In this document: in pieces, positions 1-9,128 of the stretch | Layout of the letters: each line of letters starts with the position of its first letter | Numbering within the stretch: position 1 is the stretch's first letter | Source: Streptomyces griseochromogenes | Lineage (GTDB): Bacteria; Actinomycetota; Actinomycetes; Streptomycetales; Streptomycetaceae | Assembly (NCBI RefSeq): GCF_001542625.1 | Contig: NZ_CP016279.1 | Span: 7,874,001-7,938,000 of the forward strand | DNA: 64,000 nt | Direction of reading: 5' to 3' | Position numbers and translations under genes: made by a program | Notes under the pieces: model-generated | Seen by the model: only the letters and a program-made list of their open reading frames with translations | Told to the model about the DNA's origin: nothing | Databases searched by the model: none

Positions 1-126
1 GGCGGCGGGGATGTCCCGCCCGGGGACGGTCTCGACCGGTGTGGCGAGAATCCCATCGGGGTCGCACGAGGCAACCCCGATCCGGGCGTCCCCGACGTCG
101 ATCGAGAGTCGGCGTCCTCTGCGCAT
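1..126 (-). CDS. ruvX: RuvX/YqgF Holliday junction resolvase-like protein, N-terminal 42 codons only
   Basis: Only the first 42 codons are present; the gene continues past the left edge. The ATG is at 126, and the start of the product ([18 protein letters not shown]) carries the family's RNase H-like opening strand, with Asp in 'IDVGDARIG' as the first catalytic acid. The family acts in nucleic-acid processing: 16S rRNA 5' maturation in E. coli, with a proposed Holliday-junction role. It follows alaS by 25 bases on the same strand, the usual alaS-ruvX linkage in actinobacteria, so the two are probably one transcript. Confidence 0.85.
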   Translation of the reverse strand, partial: MRRGRRLSIDVGDARIGVASCDPDGILATPVETVPGRDIPAA

Positions 127-151
127 TTCCGACCGTTTCCTTACTTTCCGG

Positions 152-2824
152 TCACTTGCCGGTCTCGGCGACGAGTCGCTCGACGGCCTCGACGGCCTCG
201 CCGACGGCGGCCGGGTTCTGGCCGCCGCCCTGGGCGACGTCCGGCTTGCCGCCACCGCCGCCGCCGAGGGTCTTGGCGGCGGTGCGGACCAGGTCACCGG
301 CCTTGAGACCGCGCTCGCGGGCGGCCTCGTTGGTGGCGATGACGGTCAGCGGCTTGCTGTTGTTGACCGTGAAAAGGGCCACAACCGCGGCGCGTCCGCC
401 CTGGATGCGGCCGCGCACGTCGAGGACCAGCTTGCGCAGGTCGTCCGGCGTGGTGCCGTCCGGGACCTGACCGGTGACGACAGCCACACCACGGATGTCC
501 TTGGCGGACCCGGCGAGACCGGCGGCGGCCTGCAGCACCTTCTCGGCGCGGAACTTCTCGATCTCCTTCTCGGCGTCCTTCAGCTTGCCGAGCATGGCGG
601 AGACCTTCTCCGGAAGCTCCTCCGGGCGGCCCTTGATCAGCTCCTGGAGCTGGGCGACGACCGTGTGCTCGCGGGCGAGGAAGTTGTAGGCGTCCACGCC
701 GACGAGGGCCTCGATACGGCGGACACCCGAGCCGATGGAGGACTCGCCGAGCAGCTTCACCAGGCCCAGCTGGGCGGTGTTGTGCACGTGCGTGCCGCCG
801 CACAGCTCCTTGGAGAAGTCGCCGATGGTCACGACACGGACCCGCTCGCCGTACTTCTCGCCGAACTCGGCGATGGCACCCTGCTTCTTGGCCTCGTCGA
901 TGCCCATGATCTCGGCGTGCACGTCGAGATCGCGGGCGAGCACCTCGTTGATCTTCTGCTCGACGTCGGTCATCACGGCCGTCGGCACGGCGGACGGGGA
1001 GCCGAAGTCGAAGCGGAAGCGACCGGGCTGGTTCTCGGAACCGGCCTGGGCGGCCGTCGGGCCGAGGGCGTCGCGCAGCGCCTGGTGGGTCAGGTGGGTG
1101 GCCGAGTGGGCGCGGGCGATGGCCTTGCGGCGGCGGGAGTCGATGGAGGCCTGGGCCTTGGCACCGACCGTGACCTCGCCGACCTGCACGACGCCCTTGT
1201 GGACGTACACGCCCGGAACCGGCTTCTGGCAGTCGCGGACCTCGATCACGGCACCGGAGTCGACCTTGATGCGGCCGGTGTCGCCGATCTGGCCGCCGCC
1301 CTCGGCGTAGAATGGGGTGCGGTCCAGGACGATCTCGACCTCGTCGCCCTCGGTGGCGGCCGGGGAGGAGACGCCGTCGACCAGGATGCCGACGATCGTG
1401 GTCTCGCCCTCGGTGTCGCTGTAGCCGATGAAGTCGGTCTCGCCGGCGGAGTCGGCGATCTCCCGGTAGGCGCCCATGTCGGCGTGGCCGGTCTTCTTGG
1501 CCTGGGCGTCGGCCTTGGCGCGCTCCCGCTGCTCCTTCATCAGGCGGCGGAAGCCCTCCTCGTCCACGGACAGCCCCTGCTCGGCGGCCATCTCCAGGGT
1601 GAGGTCGATCGGGAATCCCCACGTGTCGTGGAGCAGGAAGGCCTTGGCGCCGGGCAGGACGTCGCTGCCGGACTGCTTCGTCTCGGTGACGGCGGTGTCG
1701 AGGATGTTCGTGCCGGCCTTCAGCGTCTTCAGGAAGGCGTTCTCCTCGGCGAGGGCGACCTTCTCGATGCGCTCGCGGTCGGTGACCAGCTCCGGGTACT
1801 GCTGGCCCATCATGCCGATGACGACGTCGATCAGGTCCTTGACGACCGGACCGGTGGCACCGAGCAGGCGCATGTTGCGGATGGCGCGGCGCATGATGCG
1901 GCGCAGGACGTAGCCACGGCCCTCGTTGCCGGGGGTGACGCCGTCGCCGATGAGCATGGTGGCGGTGCGCATGTGGTCGGTGACCACACGGAGGGACACG
2001 TCCGAGGCGTGGGCGTCGCCGTAGCGGACGCCGGTCAGCTCGGTGGCCTTGTCGATGACGGCCATGGAGGTGTCGATCTCGTACATGTTCTGCACGCCCT
2101 GCAGAATCATGGCGAGCCGCTCCATGCCGAGGCCCGTGTCGATGTTCTTGCTCGGCAGGTCCCCGAGGATCTCGAAGTTGTCCTTGCCGATGCCCTCGCC
2201 ACGCTCGTACTGCATGAAGACGAGGTTCCAGATCTCCACGTACCGCTCGTCGTTGACGGCGGGGCCGCCCTCGACGCCGAACTCGGGGCCGCGGTCGTAG
2301 TTGATCTCGGAGCAGGGGCCACAGGGGCCGGGGACGCCCATGGACCAGTAGTTGTCCTTCATGCCGAGGCGCTGGATGCGCTCCTTCGGCACGCCGACGA
2401 CCTCGTGCCAGATGCGCTCGGCCTCGTCGTCGTCCTTGTAGACGGTGATCCACAGGCGCTCGGGGTCGAGGCCGTATCCACCCTTGTCCTGGGGCGTGGT
2501 GAGCAGCTCCCAGGCGTACTTGATGGCGCCTTCCTTGAAGTAGTCGCCGAAGGAGAAGTTGCCGCACATCTGGAAGAACGTGCCGTGCCGCGTGGTCTTG
2601 CCGACCTCTTCGATGTCGGGCGTGCGCACGCACTTCTGCACGCTGGTGGCGCGGGCGAAGGGCGGCTTGACCTCACCCAGGAAGTAGGGCTTGAAGGGAA
2701 CCATGCCGGCGGGGACGAGGAGCAGAGTCGGGTCGTCCGCGATGAGCGACGCCGAAGGGACGACGGTGTGCCCGCGCTCCTCGAAGAAGCTCAGCCAGCG
2801 GCGGCGAATCTCGGCCGACTCCAT
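152..2824 (-). CDS. alaS: Alanyl-tRNA synthetase
   Basis: An 890-residue cytoplasmic class II synthetase that charges tRNA-Ala with alanine. The N-terminal catalytic core begins near residue 1. The editing domain has the zinc-binding HSATH motif near residues 572-576 and the CGGTHV motif near 675, followed by a coiled coil and a glycine-rich C-terminal domain ([17 protein letters not shown]), all usual for AlaRS. Length is normal. The ATG at 2824 shares one base with the stop of the upstream gene (TGATG), so translation is likely coupled. The product is recognised by motif content and full length. Confidence 0.98.
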   Translation of the reverse strand: MESAEIRRRWLSFFEERGHTVVPSASLIADDPTLLLVPAGMVPFKPYFLGEVKPPFARATSVQKCVRTPDIEEVGKTTRHGTFFQMCGNFSFGDYFKEGAIKYAWELLTTPQDKGGYGLDPERLWITVYKDDDEAERIWHEVVGVPKERIQRLGMKDNYWSMGVPGPCGPCSEINYDRGPEFGVEGGPAVNDERYVEIWNLVFMQYERGEGIGKDNFEILGDLPSKNIDTGLGMERLAMILQGVQNMYEIDTSMAVIDKATELTGVRYGDAHASDVSLRVVTDHMRTATMLIGDGVTPGNEGRGYVLRRIMRRAIRNMRLLGATGPVVKDLIDVVIGMMGQQYPELVTDRERIEKVALAEENAFLKTLKAGTNILDTAVTETKQSGSDVLPGAKAFLLHDTWGFPIDLTLEMAAEQGLSVDEEGFRRLMKEQRERAKADAQAKKTGHADMGAYREIADSAGETDFIGYSDTEGETTIVGILVDGVSSPAATEGDEVEIVLDRTPFYAEGGGQIGDTGRIKVDSGAVIEVRDCQKPVPGVYVHKGVVQVGEVTVGAKAQASIDSRRRKAIARAHSATHLTHQALRDALGPTAAQAGSENQPGRFRFDFGSPSAVPTAVMTDVEQKINEVLARDLDVHAEIMGIDEAKKQGAIAEFGEKYGERVRVVTIGDFSKELCGGTHVHNTAQLGLVKLLGESSIGSGVRRIEALVGVDAYNFLAREHTVVAQLQELIKGRPEELPEKVSAMLGKLKDAEKEIEKFRAEKVLQAAAGLAGSAKDIRGVAVVTGQVPDGTTPDDLRKLVLDVRGRIQGGRAAVVALFTVNNSKPLTVIATNEAARERGLKAGDLVRTAAKTLGGGGGGKPDVAQGGGQNPAAVGEAVEAVERLVAETGK

Positions 2825-3189
2825 CAGTGGTCCTCATTCCGGTTGTACGAGTACGTCGTGTTCTCGATGTACTTCGGGTTCTCGATGTACTTCGGGTTGC
2901 TGCGGTTGTTCTCGATGGCGTTGTGCCGCCGGGGTGCGGGGAGTTCGGGGTCCGCGTTGATCCCCAGCGCCTCCCCCAGCTCGGCCTCCCGCTGCGCCAT
3001 GTTGTCGCGGACGTCGAGCGCGAAGCCGACCGCGCGGTCCTTCAGACGGTGACCGGTCTCCAGGGCCTTGTTGGCCGCGGTCGCGGCGAGGCTCTCGGGG
3101 GTCAGCTGCTTCAGCTTGCGGTTGACCTTGGTGGTGGCCCACACCCCTGCGGCGACACCTGTGGTGAACCAGAACGTACGGCGGAACAT
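2824..3189 (-). CDS. Small DUF6167-like membrane-associated protein
   Basis: A 121-residue protein with a hydrophobic N-terminus ([17 protein letters not shown]), then a basic and helical stretch and an acidic, asparagine-rich tail. It resembles a short streptomycete family that I recall as DUF6167; no function is known. It sits between a DUF948 protein and alaS in the same direction, with only 9 bases to the former and a one-base stop/start overlap with the latter. The tail contains a tandem duplication of six codons (KYIENP then KYIENT), mirrored by an exact 18-base DNA repeat at 2863-2898. The family name is moderately certain and the role unknown. Confidence 0.75.
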   Translation of the reverse strand: MFRRTFWFTTGVAAGVWATTKVNRKLKQLTPESLAATAANKALETGHRLKDRAVGFALDVRDNMAQREAELGEALGINADPELPAPRRHNAIENNRSNPKYIENPKYIENTTYSYNRNEDH

Positions 3190-3198
3190 CGCTAGGTC

Positions 3199-3666
3199 TC
3201 AGTCCCTCTTTTCGCGGAGGTCTCCGCGGAGTTTTCGCTTGGCCCGCCGCGCGGCCGGGACGGTCCGGCCCACGATCACGGTACGCCTGGGTGCCCTCTC
3301 GGGCACGTCCTCCTTGCGGCCGCCCAGGGCCCGTCGGACGCCGTAGCCGAAGGCCGCGACCTTGACCAGCGGCCCGCCGAAGGTGGAGGCGACCGTGGTG
3401 GAGAGCGCGGAGGCGTTCGACGTGACCTCCTGGACGTCGGAGGCGATCGCGTCGACCCGGTCGATCTGGGTCTGCGCGGAGCGCACGGTCGCGGAGGCGT
3501 CGGCGAGCAGCGGGACGGCCTGGTCGGTCACGTCCGCGACGAGCTTGGTGGTCGCCTTGAGCGTCTGGGCCAGCCTCGCCAGTGCGACGGCGAGGAAGGA
3601 GACCAGGATCGCCCAGAAGACGGCCACCAGGATCCCGGCCACCTCTCCACCGGACACTGTGCGCAC
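3199..3666 (-). CDS. DUF948-family membrane protein
   Basis: A 155-residue protein with one N-terminal transmembrane helix (residues 8-30, GILVAVFWAILVSFLAVALA). A long amphipathic helix follows (residues 32-100, with repeated 'LADASATVRSAQTQ'-type heptads), then a basic C-terminus. This is the layout of the DUF948 family, which resembles methyl-accepting-type helical proteins. I use the GTG at 3666; later in-frame GTGs at 3657 and 3645 are possible and would shorten it by 3 or 7 residues. It is the first gene of a leftward run into the DUF6167-like gene, alaS and ruvX, so its promoter should lie in 3667-3818, shared with the divergent STAND ATPase. Confidence 0.82.
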   Translation of the reverse strand: MRTVSGGEVAGILVAVFWAILVSFLAVALARLAQTLKATTKLVADVTDQAVPLLADASATVRSAQTQIDRVDAIASDVQEVTSNASALSTTVASTFGGPLVKVAAFGYGVRRALGGRKEDVPERAPRRTVIVGRTVPAARRAKRKLRGDLREKRD

Positions 3667-3746
3667 CCGCTCCCTGAAACGTGCCTGAGCATCGAAAAGT
3701 CGTGGACCGAGCCTATCGCGCCGGGGGTGGGGCTCCGTACCGGATT

Positions 3747-3762
3747 ACCGTCCGTGGACGGT
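3747..3762. promoter_or_regulatory. Inverted repeat in a divergent promoter region
   Basis: ACCGTCC-GT-GGACGGT is a perfect 7-base inverted repeat. It lies between the leftward DUF948 gene and the rightward STAND ATPase gene, 57 bases before the chosen ATG of the latter. Its position suits an operator, but no regulator or promoter consensus can be assigned. Confidence 0.35.
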
Positions 3763-3818
3763 GAAGTTGCCCCAAGCGATTGTACGGAGTGAACACACTT
3801 CAGTACGCTCCGTGTCCC

Positions 3819-5981
3819 ATGCGAGGTCCTCAGCGTCCCGGCCCCCCGGCGGACGGCAATCTGCCCCCGGAACTCACCGCGTTCATCGGGCGTTCGGCCG
3901 AACTCGCCGCACTGGCCGAGGCGATGGAGGCGGCCCGGCTGGTGACCGTGACCGGGGTCGGCGGAGTGGGCAAGTCCCGGCTGGCCACCCGGGCGGCGGC
4001 GGGGCCGGCGGCCCGGGACGAGGTGTGGGGGGTGGAGCTGGCGCCGGTGCGGGATCCGCACTTCGTGGAGTACGCGGTCGTGGAGGCGCTGGGGCTGACC
4101 GACCACACGACCCGGCTGCCCCGGGAGACCCTGCTCGACCGGCTCGCCGGCCGCCCGGTCCTGCTGTTGCTGGACGGGTTCGAGCACCTGGTGGAGGCCT
4201 GCGCCGGGCTGGTGGCCGAGCTGCTGCGCAGGCTCCCGGAACTGCGGGTGCTGGCCGTGGGACGGCGTCCGCTGGGGCTGGCGTGCGAGCGGCTGTTCCC
4301 GCTGGCCCCGCTCGGCGAGGACGAAGCGGTGGAGCTGTTCGCCGACCGGGCCCGGCAGCAGGGGCTGAGCGTGGGTGACTGCCCGGCGGTGCGGGAGCTG
4401 TGCGCACGGCTGGAGGGGATCCCGCTGGCCGTGGAGCTGGCCGCCGGCCGGCTGCGGGCCCTGTCCCCGGCGCAGCTGCTGCAGCGTCTTGACGACCGGT
4501 TCCGGCTGCTCACCGGCGGCGGCCGGGACGCCCTGCCCCGGCATCAGACACTGCGCACGGCGATCGGCTGGAGCCATGAGCTGTGCACGCCCGCCGAGCG
4601 GCTCCTGTGGGCGCGGCTCTCGGTGTTCGCGCAGACCTTCGACCTGGAGGCGGCCGAGTACGTGTGCAGCGGGGACGGGCTGGCGGCCGAGGACGTCCTG
4701 GACGTGCTCGCGGAGCTGGTCGCCCAGTCGGTCCTCTCCCGCGAGGAGACCGCGACGGGGCCCCGCTACCGGATGCTGGACACCGTCCGGGCCTACGGAG
4801 CCGACTGGCTGGAGGCGGCCGGGGACGCGGCCCGGCTGCGGCGCCGGCACCGCGACTGGTACCTGGGCCTGGCGACCTGGTGCGAGCTGGACTGGTTCTC
4901 GCCGCGGCAGGGCGAGGTGGCCGCGCGTGTCGAGGCCGAGCTGCCGAATCTGCGGGCCGCGCTGGAGTTCTGTCTGACCGAGCCGGACGAGGCGCATCTG
5001 GGCCAGTACCTGGCGGGCTCGCTGTGGTTCTGCTGGGCGGGCTGCGGGCGGTTGTCGGAGGGGCGGCGCTGGCTGGAGCGCAGTGTGGAGCTGGAGTCGG
5101 GGTACGAGCGGTCCCGGCTGAAGGCGCTGTGGGTGCTCGGCTATGTGGCGGTCCTGCAGGGCGACACGGTGCCGGCGCTGACGGCGCTGCGGGAGTGCCG
5201 GGAACAGGCGGAGCGGGCCGCGGACCGGGCCGCGGTGGCGTACGCGGAGCACCGCACGGGCTGCCTGGCCCTGGTCACGGATGACATGGCACGCGCAGAA
5301 ACGCTGCTGCGCTCGGCGCTGGACCGGTATCAGGAGCTGGGCGAGCTGAACAGCAACGTCCTGATGGGCCAGGTGGAGCTGGCGATGGCCCGGGCGTTCC
5401 AGGGCGACCTGGCCGACGCGGTGCGGCTGTGCGAGGACGTGCGCCGGGTGTGCGAGGACCACGGGGAGCGGTGGGCGCGCTCGTACGCGCTGTACGTGCT
5501 GGCGTACGCGGCCTGGCGGGAAGGGGATCCGGTCGGCGCCCGGGACCTGCTCGCGGACTGCCTGGAGAACGCGCACGCCTTCCACGATCTGCTCGGCTCG
5601 GTGCTGTCCATCGAGCTGCTGGCCCTGGTGACGGCGTCCCTGGGCGATCCGGCCGAGGCGGCGGTGCTGCAGGGTGCCGCCGGCCGGCTGTGGCCGTCGG
5701 TGGGACTGCCGCTGTTCGGCTCGGTGCACTACAACGCCCCGCACGAGCTGTGCGAGTCCATGTCCCGGCAGGCCCTCGGCGACGAGCGCTACGAGGAGTG
5801 TGTGCGCGAGGGGGCGGGGCTGGACCGGGAGGCGGCCGTGGCCCGGGCGCTGGGGTGCGGCGTACGGCCGCTGCCGGGGCTGCCCGCACCGCGCGAGCCG
5901 ATGCCGCGGAGCCGCGGAGGGGCCGGGAAACGCGAACCCGCCGCCTCGCCCACCCGGAAGGGCGGGGAGACGGCGGGCTGA
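3819..5981 (+). CDS. STAND/NB-ARC-type ATPase with helical-repeat C-terminus (AfsR-like core, no visible effector)
   Basis: About 720 residues from the ATG at 3819; the frame is open 39 bases upstream, but the extra residues are not family-like. Near the N-terminus are 'PPELTAFIGRSAELA' and a Walker A motif GVGGVGKS (46-53), then Walker B LLLLDGFEH (about 115-123) and the NB-ARC-type 'GIPLAVELAAGRL'. From about residue 370 the protein is alpha-helical, TPR-like repeats. This core is shared with AfsR/LuxR-type regulators, but I see neither a SARP nor a LuxR DNA-binding domain at either end. It may act through a partner. It stands alone, divergent from the DUF948 gene and convergent with rpsD. 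Confidence 0.8.
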   Translation: MRGPQRPGPPADGNLPPELTAFIGRSAELAALAEAMEAARLVTVTGVGGVGKSRLATRAAAGPAARDEVWGVELAPVRDPHFVEYAVVEALGLTDHTTRLPRETLLDRLAGRPVLLLLDGFEHLVEACAGLVAELLRRLPELRVLAVGRRPLGLACERLFPLAPLGEDEAVELFADRARQQGLSVGDCPAVRELCARLEGIPLAVELAAGRLRALSPAQLLQRLDDRFRLLTGGGRDALPRHQTLRTAIGWSHELCTPAERLLWARLSVFAQTFDLEAAEYVCSGDGLAAEDVLDVLAELVAQSVLSREETATGPRYRMLDTVRAYGADWLEAAGDAARLRRRHRDWYLGLATWCELDWFSPRQGEVAARVEAELPNLRAALEFCLTEPDEAHLGQYLAGSLWFCWAGCGRLSEGRRWLERSVELESGYERSRLKALWVLGYVAVLQGDTVPALTALRECREQAERAADRAAVAYAEHRTGCLALVTDDMARAETLLRSALDRYQELGELNSNVLMGQVELAMARAFQGDLADAVRLCEDVRRVCEDHGERWARSYALYVLAYAAWREGDPVGARDLLADCLENAHAFHDLLGSVLSIELLALVTASLGDPAEAAVLQGAAGRLWPSVGLPLFGSVHYNAPHELCESMSRQALGDERYEECVREGAGLDREAAVARALGCGVRPLPGLPAPREPMPRSRGGAGKREPAASPTRKGGETAG

Positions 5982-6002
5982 GGTGCTGCGCCGGGGCTGG
6001 GG

Positions 6003-6617
6003 TCAGCGGGCGTAGTACTCGACGACGAGCTGCTCGTCGCAGATCACCGGGATCTCCTTGCGGTTCGGCTCGCGGTCCAGGCGGAACGCCAGGGCCTTGA
6101 GGTTCACCTGCAGGTAGCGCGGGGTCTCACCGTCGGGGGCGAAGCCACCCTCGCGGGCGATCTGGAAGAGCGTCTTGTCCTTGGAGCGGTCGCGGACCTG
6201 CACGACGTCGTCCGGGCGGACACGGAAGGACGGCTTGTCGACCTTCTGGCCGTTGACCTGGATGTGGCCGTGGACGACCATCTGGCGGGCCTGGTAGATC
6301 GTGCGGGCGATGCCCGAACGCAGGACCAGCGCGTCGAGACGGCGCTCGAGCTCGATGATCAGGGCCTCACCGGTCTTGCCCTGGACCTTGGAGGCACGCT
6401 CGTAGGCGCGGACGAGCTGGCGCTCGGACACGTCGTACTGCGCACGCAGACGCTGCTTCTCGAGCAGACGGACCTTGTAGTCCGAGTTCTGCTTGCGGCC
6501 GCGGCCGTGCTCACCCGGCGGGTAGGGGCGGGCCTCGAAGTACTTGACGGCCTTCGGGGTCAGCGCGATGCCGAGGGCACGCGACTTCTTGACCTTGGGA
6601 CGGGACTGGTTCGCCAC
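6003..6617 (-). CDS. rpsD: 30S ribosomal protein S4
   Basis: A 204-residue primary rRNA-binding protein of the small subunit. The product begins (V/M)[15 protein letters not shown] and has the S4 RNA-binding domain around residues 94-160 ([20 protein letters not shown]). I choose the GTG at 6617 because it gives the family's normal length and N-terminus; the longer open frame to 6752 adds non-conserved residues. It is a lone rpsD outside the ribosomal operons, as usual in streptomycetes. No zinc-type cysteine cluster is seen in the N-terminus, so it is the C-minus form. Confidence 0.96.
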   Translation of the reverse strand: MANQSRPKVKKSRALGIALTPKAVKYFEARPYPPGEHGRGRKQNSDYKVRLLEKQRLRAQYDVSERQLVRAYERASKVQGKTGEALIIELERRLDALVLRSGIARTIYQARQMVVHGHIQVNGQKVDKPSFRVRPDDVVQVRDRSKDKTLFQIAREGGFAPDGETPRYLQVNLKALAFRLDREPNRKEIPVICDEQLVVEYYAR

Positions 6618-6923
6618 TGTCTCTTGTCTCTTTCGTAGTTTTCGGCTTGTCAGAGTTGAGGGAGGTCGCATCCGCAGCCGGGGAAACCCGCCGGGTCCGC
6701 GTGGGACCTGCCGGGCAGCCGCTCCCCTGGTCTGGGCACATACATGCAGCACGCGAGTGGCCCACCGACCTCTCCCGGGAATCCGGGTGGTGGTGGGCTG
6801 CCCGCGACACCGTTCGACGGTGCGCGACGCTCCTGGAGCCGGTCCGGGAAGGACCGGGTCTCCGGCTGGCTGTCCCGCTCTGACTGCGCGGGACTCAGCA
6901 CTTCGGGTCAGTCTACAGGGCGC
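6618..6923. other. Intergenic region between rarA and rpsD (rpsD leader side)
   Basis: This 306-base gap has no convincing gene. It holds hairpins CACCGT-TCG-ACGGTG (about 6811-6825), CCGGTCC/GGACCGG (6839-6857) and GTCCCGC/GCGGGAC (6872-6894). The left part should contain the rpsD promoter and leader; the right hairpins are just past the rarA stop. S4 autoregulates in other bacteria, but I cannot recognise a pseudoknot target here. Confidence 0.5.
6839..6894 (-). terminator. Pair of hairpins after rarA
   Basis: Two stem-loops with 7-base perfect stems (6839-6857 and 6872-6894) lie 30-85 bases past the rarA stop on its coding strand. No U-run follows, as is common for GC-rich actinobacterial terminators. 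Termination is inferred from position. Confidence 0.45.
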
Positions 6924-8279
6924 TCAGGACCGCCTGCGACCGAGGTGTTTCCTCGTCCATTCCACGGCGTCCGCGTACCGCGCCTCCGCTCCGTGCCGGG
7001 TCGGCGTGTAGTACTCGCGGTCCTTGAGGTCGTCCGGGGCGTACTGCTGCTCGGCGATGCCCTCGGGCAGGTCGTGCGGGTACACGTAGCCCTGGGCGTG
7101 GCCGAGCTTGGCGGCGCCCTTGTAGTGCCCGTCGCGCAGGTGCGGCGGGACCGGTCCCGCGAGTCCCTTGCGTACGTCCTCCGCCGCGGCGCCGATCGCC
7201 GTCGTCGCGGAGTTGGACTTGGGGGCCAGGGCCAGGGCGATGGTGGCGTGGCTGAGGGTCAGGGCCGCCTCCGGGAAGCCGATCATGGCGACGGCCTGGG
7301 CCGCGGCGACCGCGATGGGCAGCGCGTTCGGGTCGGCCAGGCCGATGTCCTCGCTGGCGGAGATCATCAGGCGGCGGGCGATGAACCGGGGGTCCTCGCC
7401 GGCTTCGATCATGCGGGCCAGATAGTGCAGGGCGGCGTCGACGTCGGAGCCGCGGATGGACTTGATGAGCGCGCTGGCGACGTCGTAGTGCTGGTCCCCG
7501 TCGCGGTCGTACTTCACCGCGGCCCGGTCGACGGTCTGCTCCAGGGTCTGCAGGCTGATCTCGGACTCGCCCTGGTCGAGGGCGGCTCCGGCCGCGGCCT
7601 CCAGTGCGGTCAGGGCGCGGCGGGCGTCACCGCCGGCGATGCGCAGCAGATGCTCCTCGGTGTCCTCGGGGAGGGCGACGGCGTCCCCCAGGCCCCGCTC
7701 GTCGCCGAGGGCGCGGCGCAGCAGGCCGCGGATGTCGTCGTCGGTGAGCGGTTCGAGGGTGAGCAGCAGGGAGCGGGAGAGCAGCGGGGAGATCACCGAG
7801 AAGTACGGGTTCTCCGTGGTCGCCGCGATCAGGGTCACCCAGCGGTTCTCGACCGCGGGGAGCAGGGAGTCCTGCTGGGCCTTGCTGAAGCGGTGGATCT
7901 CGTCCAGGAAGAGGACGGTCTCCTTGCCGAAGCCGCCGGTGGCGCGGCGGGCGCCGTCGATCACCGCGCGGACCTCCTTGACACCCGCGGTGATGGCGGA
8001 CAGCTCCACGAACCGCTTGTCGGTGGCCTTGGAGACGACGTAGGCGAGTGTCGTCTTGCCGGTGCCGGGCGGGCCCCAGAGGATCACCGAGGACGGTCCG
8101 GCGGGGCTTCCGTTGCCCTCGCCGACCAGGCGGCGCAGGGGGGATCCGGGCTTCAGCAGATGCTGCTGGCCCACCACCTCGTCGAGCGTGCGCGGGCGCA
8201 TCCGCACCGCCAGGGGACTGGCCGCCGGGTCCTTCTCCTGGCGTTCTTCGGCTGCGGCGGTGAAGAGGTCGGGTTCCAC
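6924..8279 (-). CDS. rarA: Replication-associated recombination ATPase RarA (MgsA)
   Basis: A 451-residue AAA+ ATPase of the RarA/MgsA/WRNIP1 family that acts at stalled replication forks. Walker A GPPGTGKT is at 69-76 and Walker [10 protein letters not shown] at about 123-131, followed by the sensor segment ATTENPYFS (153-161). The C-terminal tetramerisation/MgsA domain includes '[19 protein letters not shown]'. The start is GTG at 8279, giving MEPDLFTAA, typical of actinobacterial orthologs. VKOR lies 46 bases upstream in the same direction; whether they share a transcript is not clear. Confidence 0.96.
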   Translation of the reverse strand: MEPDLFTAAAEERQEKDPAASPLAVRMRPRTLDEVVGQQHLLKPGSPLRRLVGEGNGSPAGPSSVILWGPPGTGKTTLAYVVSKATDKRFVELSAITAGVKEVRAVIDGARRATGGFGKETVLFLDEIHRFSKAQQDSLLPAVENRWVTLIAATTENPYFSVISPLLSRSLLLTLEPLTDDDIRGLLRRALGDERGLGDAVALPEDTEEHLLRIAGGDARRALTALEAAAGAALDQGESEISLQTLEQTVDRAAVKYDRDGDQHYDVASALIKSIRGSDVDAALHYLARMIEAGEDPRFIARRLMISASEDIGLADPNALPIAVAAAQAVAMIGFPEAALTLSHATIALALAPKSNSATTAIGAAAEDVRKGLAGPVPPHLRDGHYKGAAKLGHAQGYVYPHDLPEGIAEQQYAPDDLKDREYYTPTRHGAEARYADAVEWTRKHLGRRRS

Positions 8280-8325
8280 GCTGAAACCCTAGAACACGGC
8301 ACTGACAACGCGGTGCGGGCCCGGG

Positions 8326-8982
8326 TCAGGCCCAGAGCTGGCTGCCCCAGCGGGTCAGGATCAGCATGGCGATGATGCCGCAGTGGGTGACCGGCAGCAC
8401 CCAGGTGAACTCGCCGAGGAAGGACTTCATCCAGCGCGGGGCCGACAGGAAGCCGCTTCGGACGTTGAACGAGGTGACGAACCAGAACATGGTGATCGTG
8501 GCGACCCAGGCCAGCGAACACCACAGGCACAGCGCGTTGATCCGGTAGAGGGACTCGAACTGCAGCCAGGTCACGAAGCCGACGCCGAAGAGCGTGCCGA
8601 AGTTGAAGGTCAGCCAGTACCAGCGCGGGAAGCGGGCCCGGGCCAGCAGGCTCATGCCGACGCAGATCACGATGCCGTAGCAGACCAGGCCGAGCATCGG
8701 GTTCGGGAAACCGAAGACCGCCGCCTGCTTGCTCTCCATCACGCTGCCGCAGGACACCACCGGGTTCACGCTGCAGCCGGGCGTGAAGGTCTTGCCCTGG
8801 ATCTTGGCCTCGAGGATCTTGAACTTGTCGATCGTGATGACCCAGGCGGCGAGCAGTCCGGCCGCGCCGGTGATCACCAGCAGCAGGGCGAAGGCACGGC
8901 TGCCGCCCACCGTGCGGGGTGCGTCGGCGGCACGCTCGGGCCCGGGCTCGGTGGAGACGTCTTTGACTGTCGTCTTGCTCAT
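8326..8982 (-). CDS. Vitamin K epoxide reductase (VKOR) family membrane oxidoreductase
   Basis: 218 residues from the ATG at 8982; longer open frame upstream is not family-like. Four to five membrane helices are visible (about 30-50, 95-115, 122-142, 148-172, 195-212). The active-site pair CLWC is at 152-155, and the loop cysteine pair is C70/C78 (GCSVNPVVSC). Bacterial VKORs reoxidise a periplasmic DsbA-like partner using menaquinone, supporting disulfide formation in secreted proteins. No DsbA gene is adjacent; a FrnE-like protein at 51454 is far away and lacks a signal peptide. Confidence 0.93.
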   Translation of the reverse strand: MSKTTVKDVSTEPGPERAADAPRTVGGSRAFALLLVITGAAGLLAAWVITIDKFKILEAKIQGKTFTPGCSVNPVVSCGSVMESKQAAVFGFPNPMLGLVCYGIVICVGMSLLARARFPRWYWLTFNFGTLFGVGFVTWLQFESLYRINALCLWCSLAWVATITMFWFVTSFNVRSGFLSAPRWMKSFLGEFTWVLPVTHCGIIAMLILTRWGSQLWA

Positions 8983-9052
8983 CACGCCGATTCCGTCACT
9001 TGAGAGTTGGACCATCTTTCGGGCTCCGGTCATTGTGCCGCACGCGTGCGGG

Positions 9053-9072
9053 TGTCCACCGTTCGGTGGACA
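9053..9072. promoter_or_regulatory. Perfect 8-base inverted repeat before the ABC exporter, followed by an orphan Shine-Dalgarno
   Basis: TGTCCACC-GTTC-GGTGGACA is a perfect inverted repeat. TAAGGAGG, a near-ideal ribosome binding site, follows directly at 9073-9080. It is spaced for a GTG at 9089 that is not in frame with the ABC ATPase. The palindrome is a good operator candidate for the exporter/two-component cassette. Confidence 0.5.
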
Positions 9073-9128
9073 TAAGGAGGTACGCACAGTGGGCACGGAC
9101 CGTTCGGTTCCGGCCGATGCTCAGGGGC

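Noticed and set aside
11..3052. A 1013-codon open frame on the plus strand over alaS
   Set aside because: Its product is low-complexity Gly/Leu/Asp/Val; alaS on the other strand has all the motifs. It is a GC-bias shadow.
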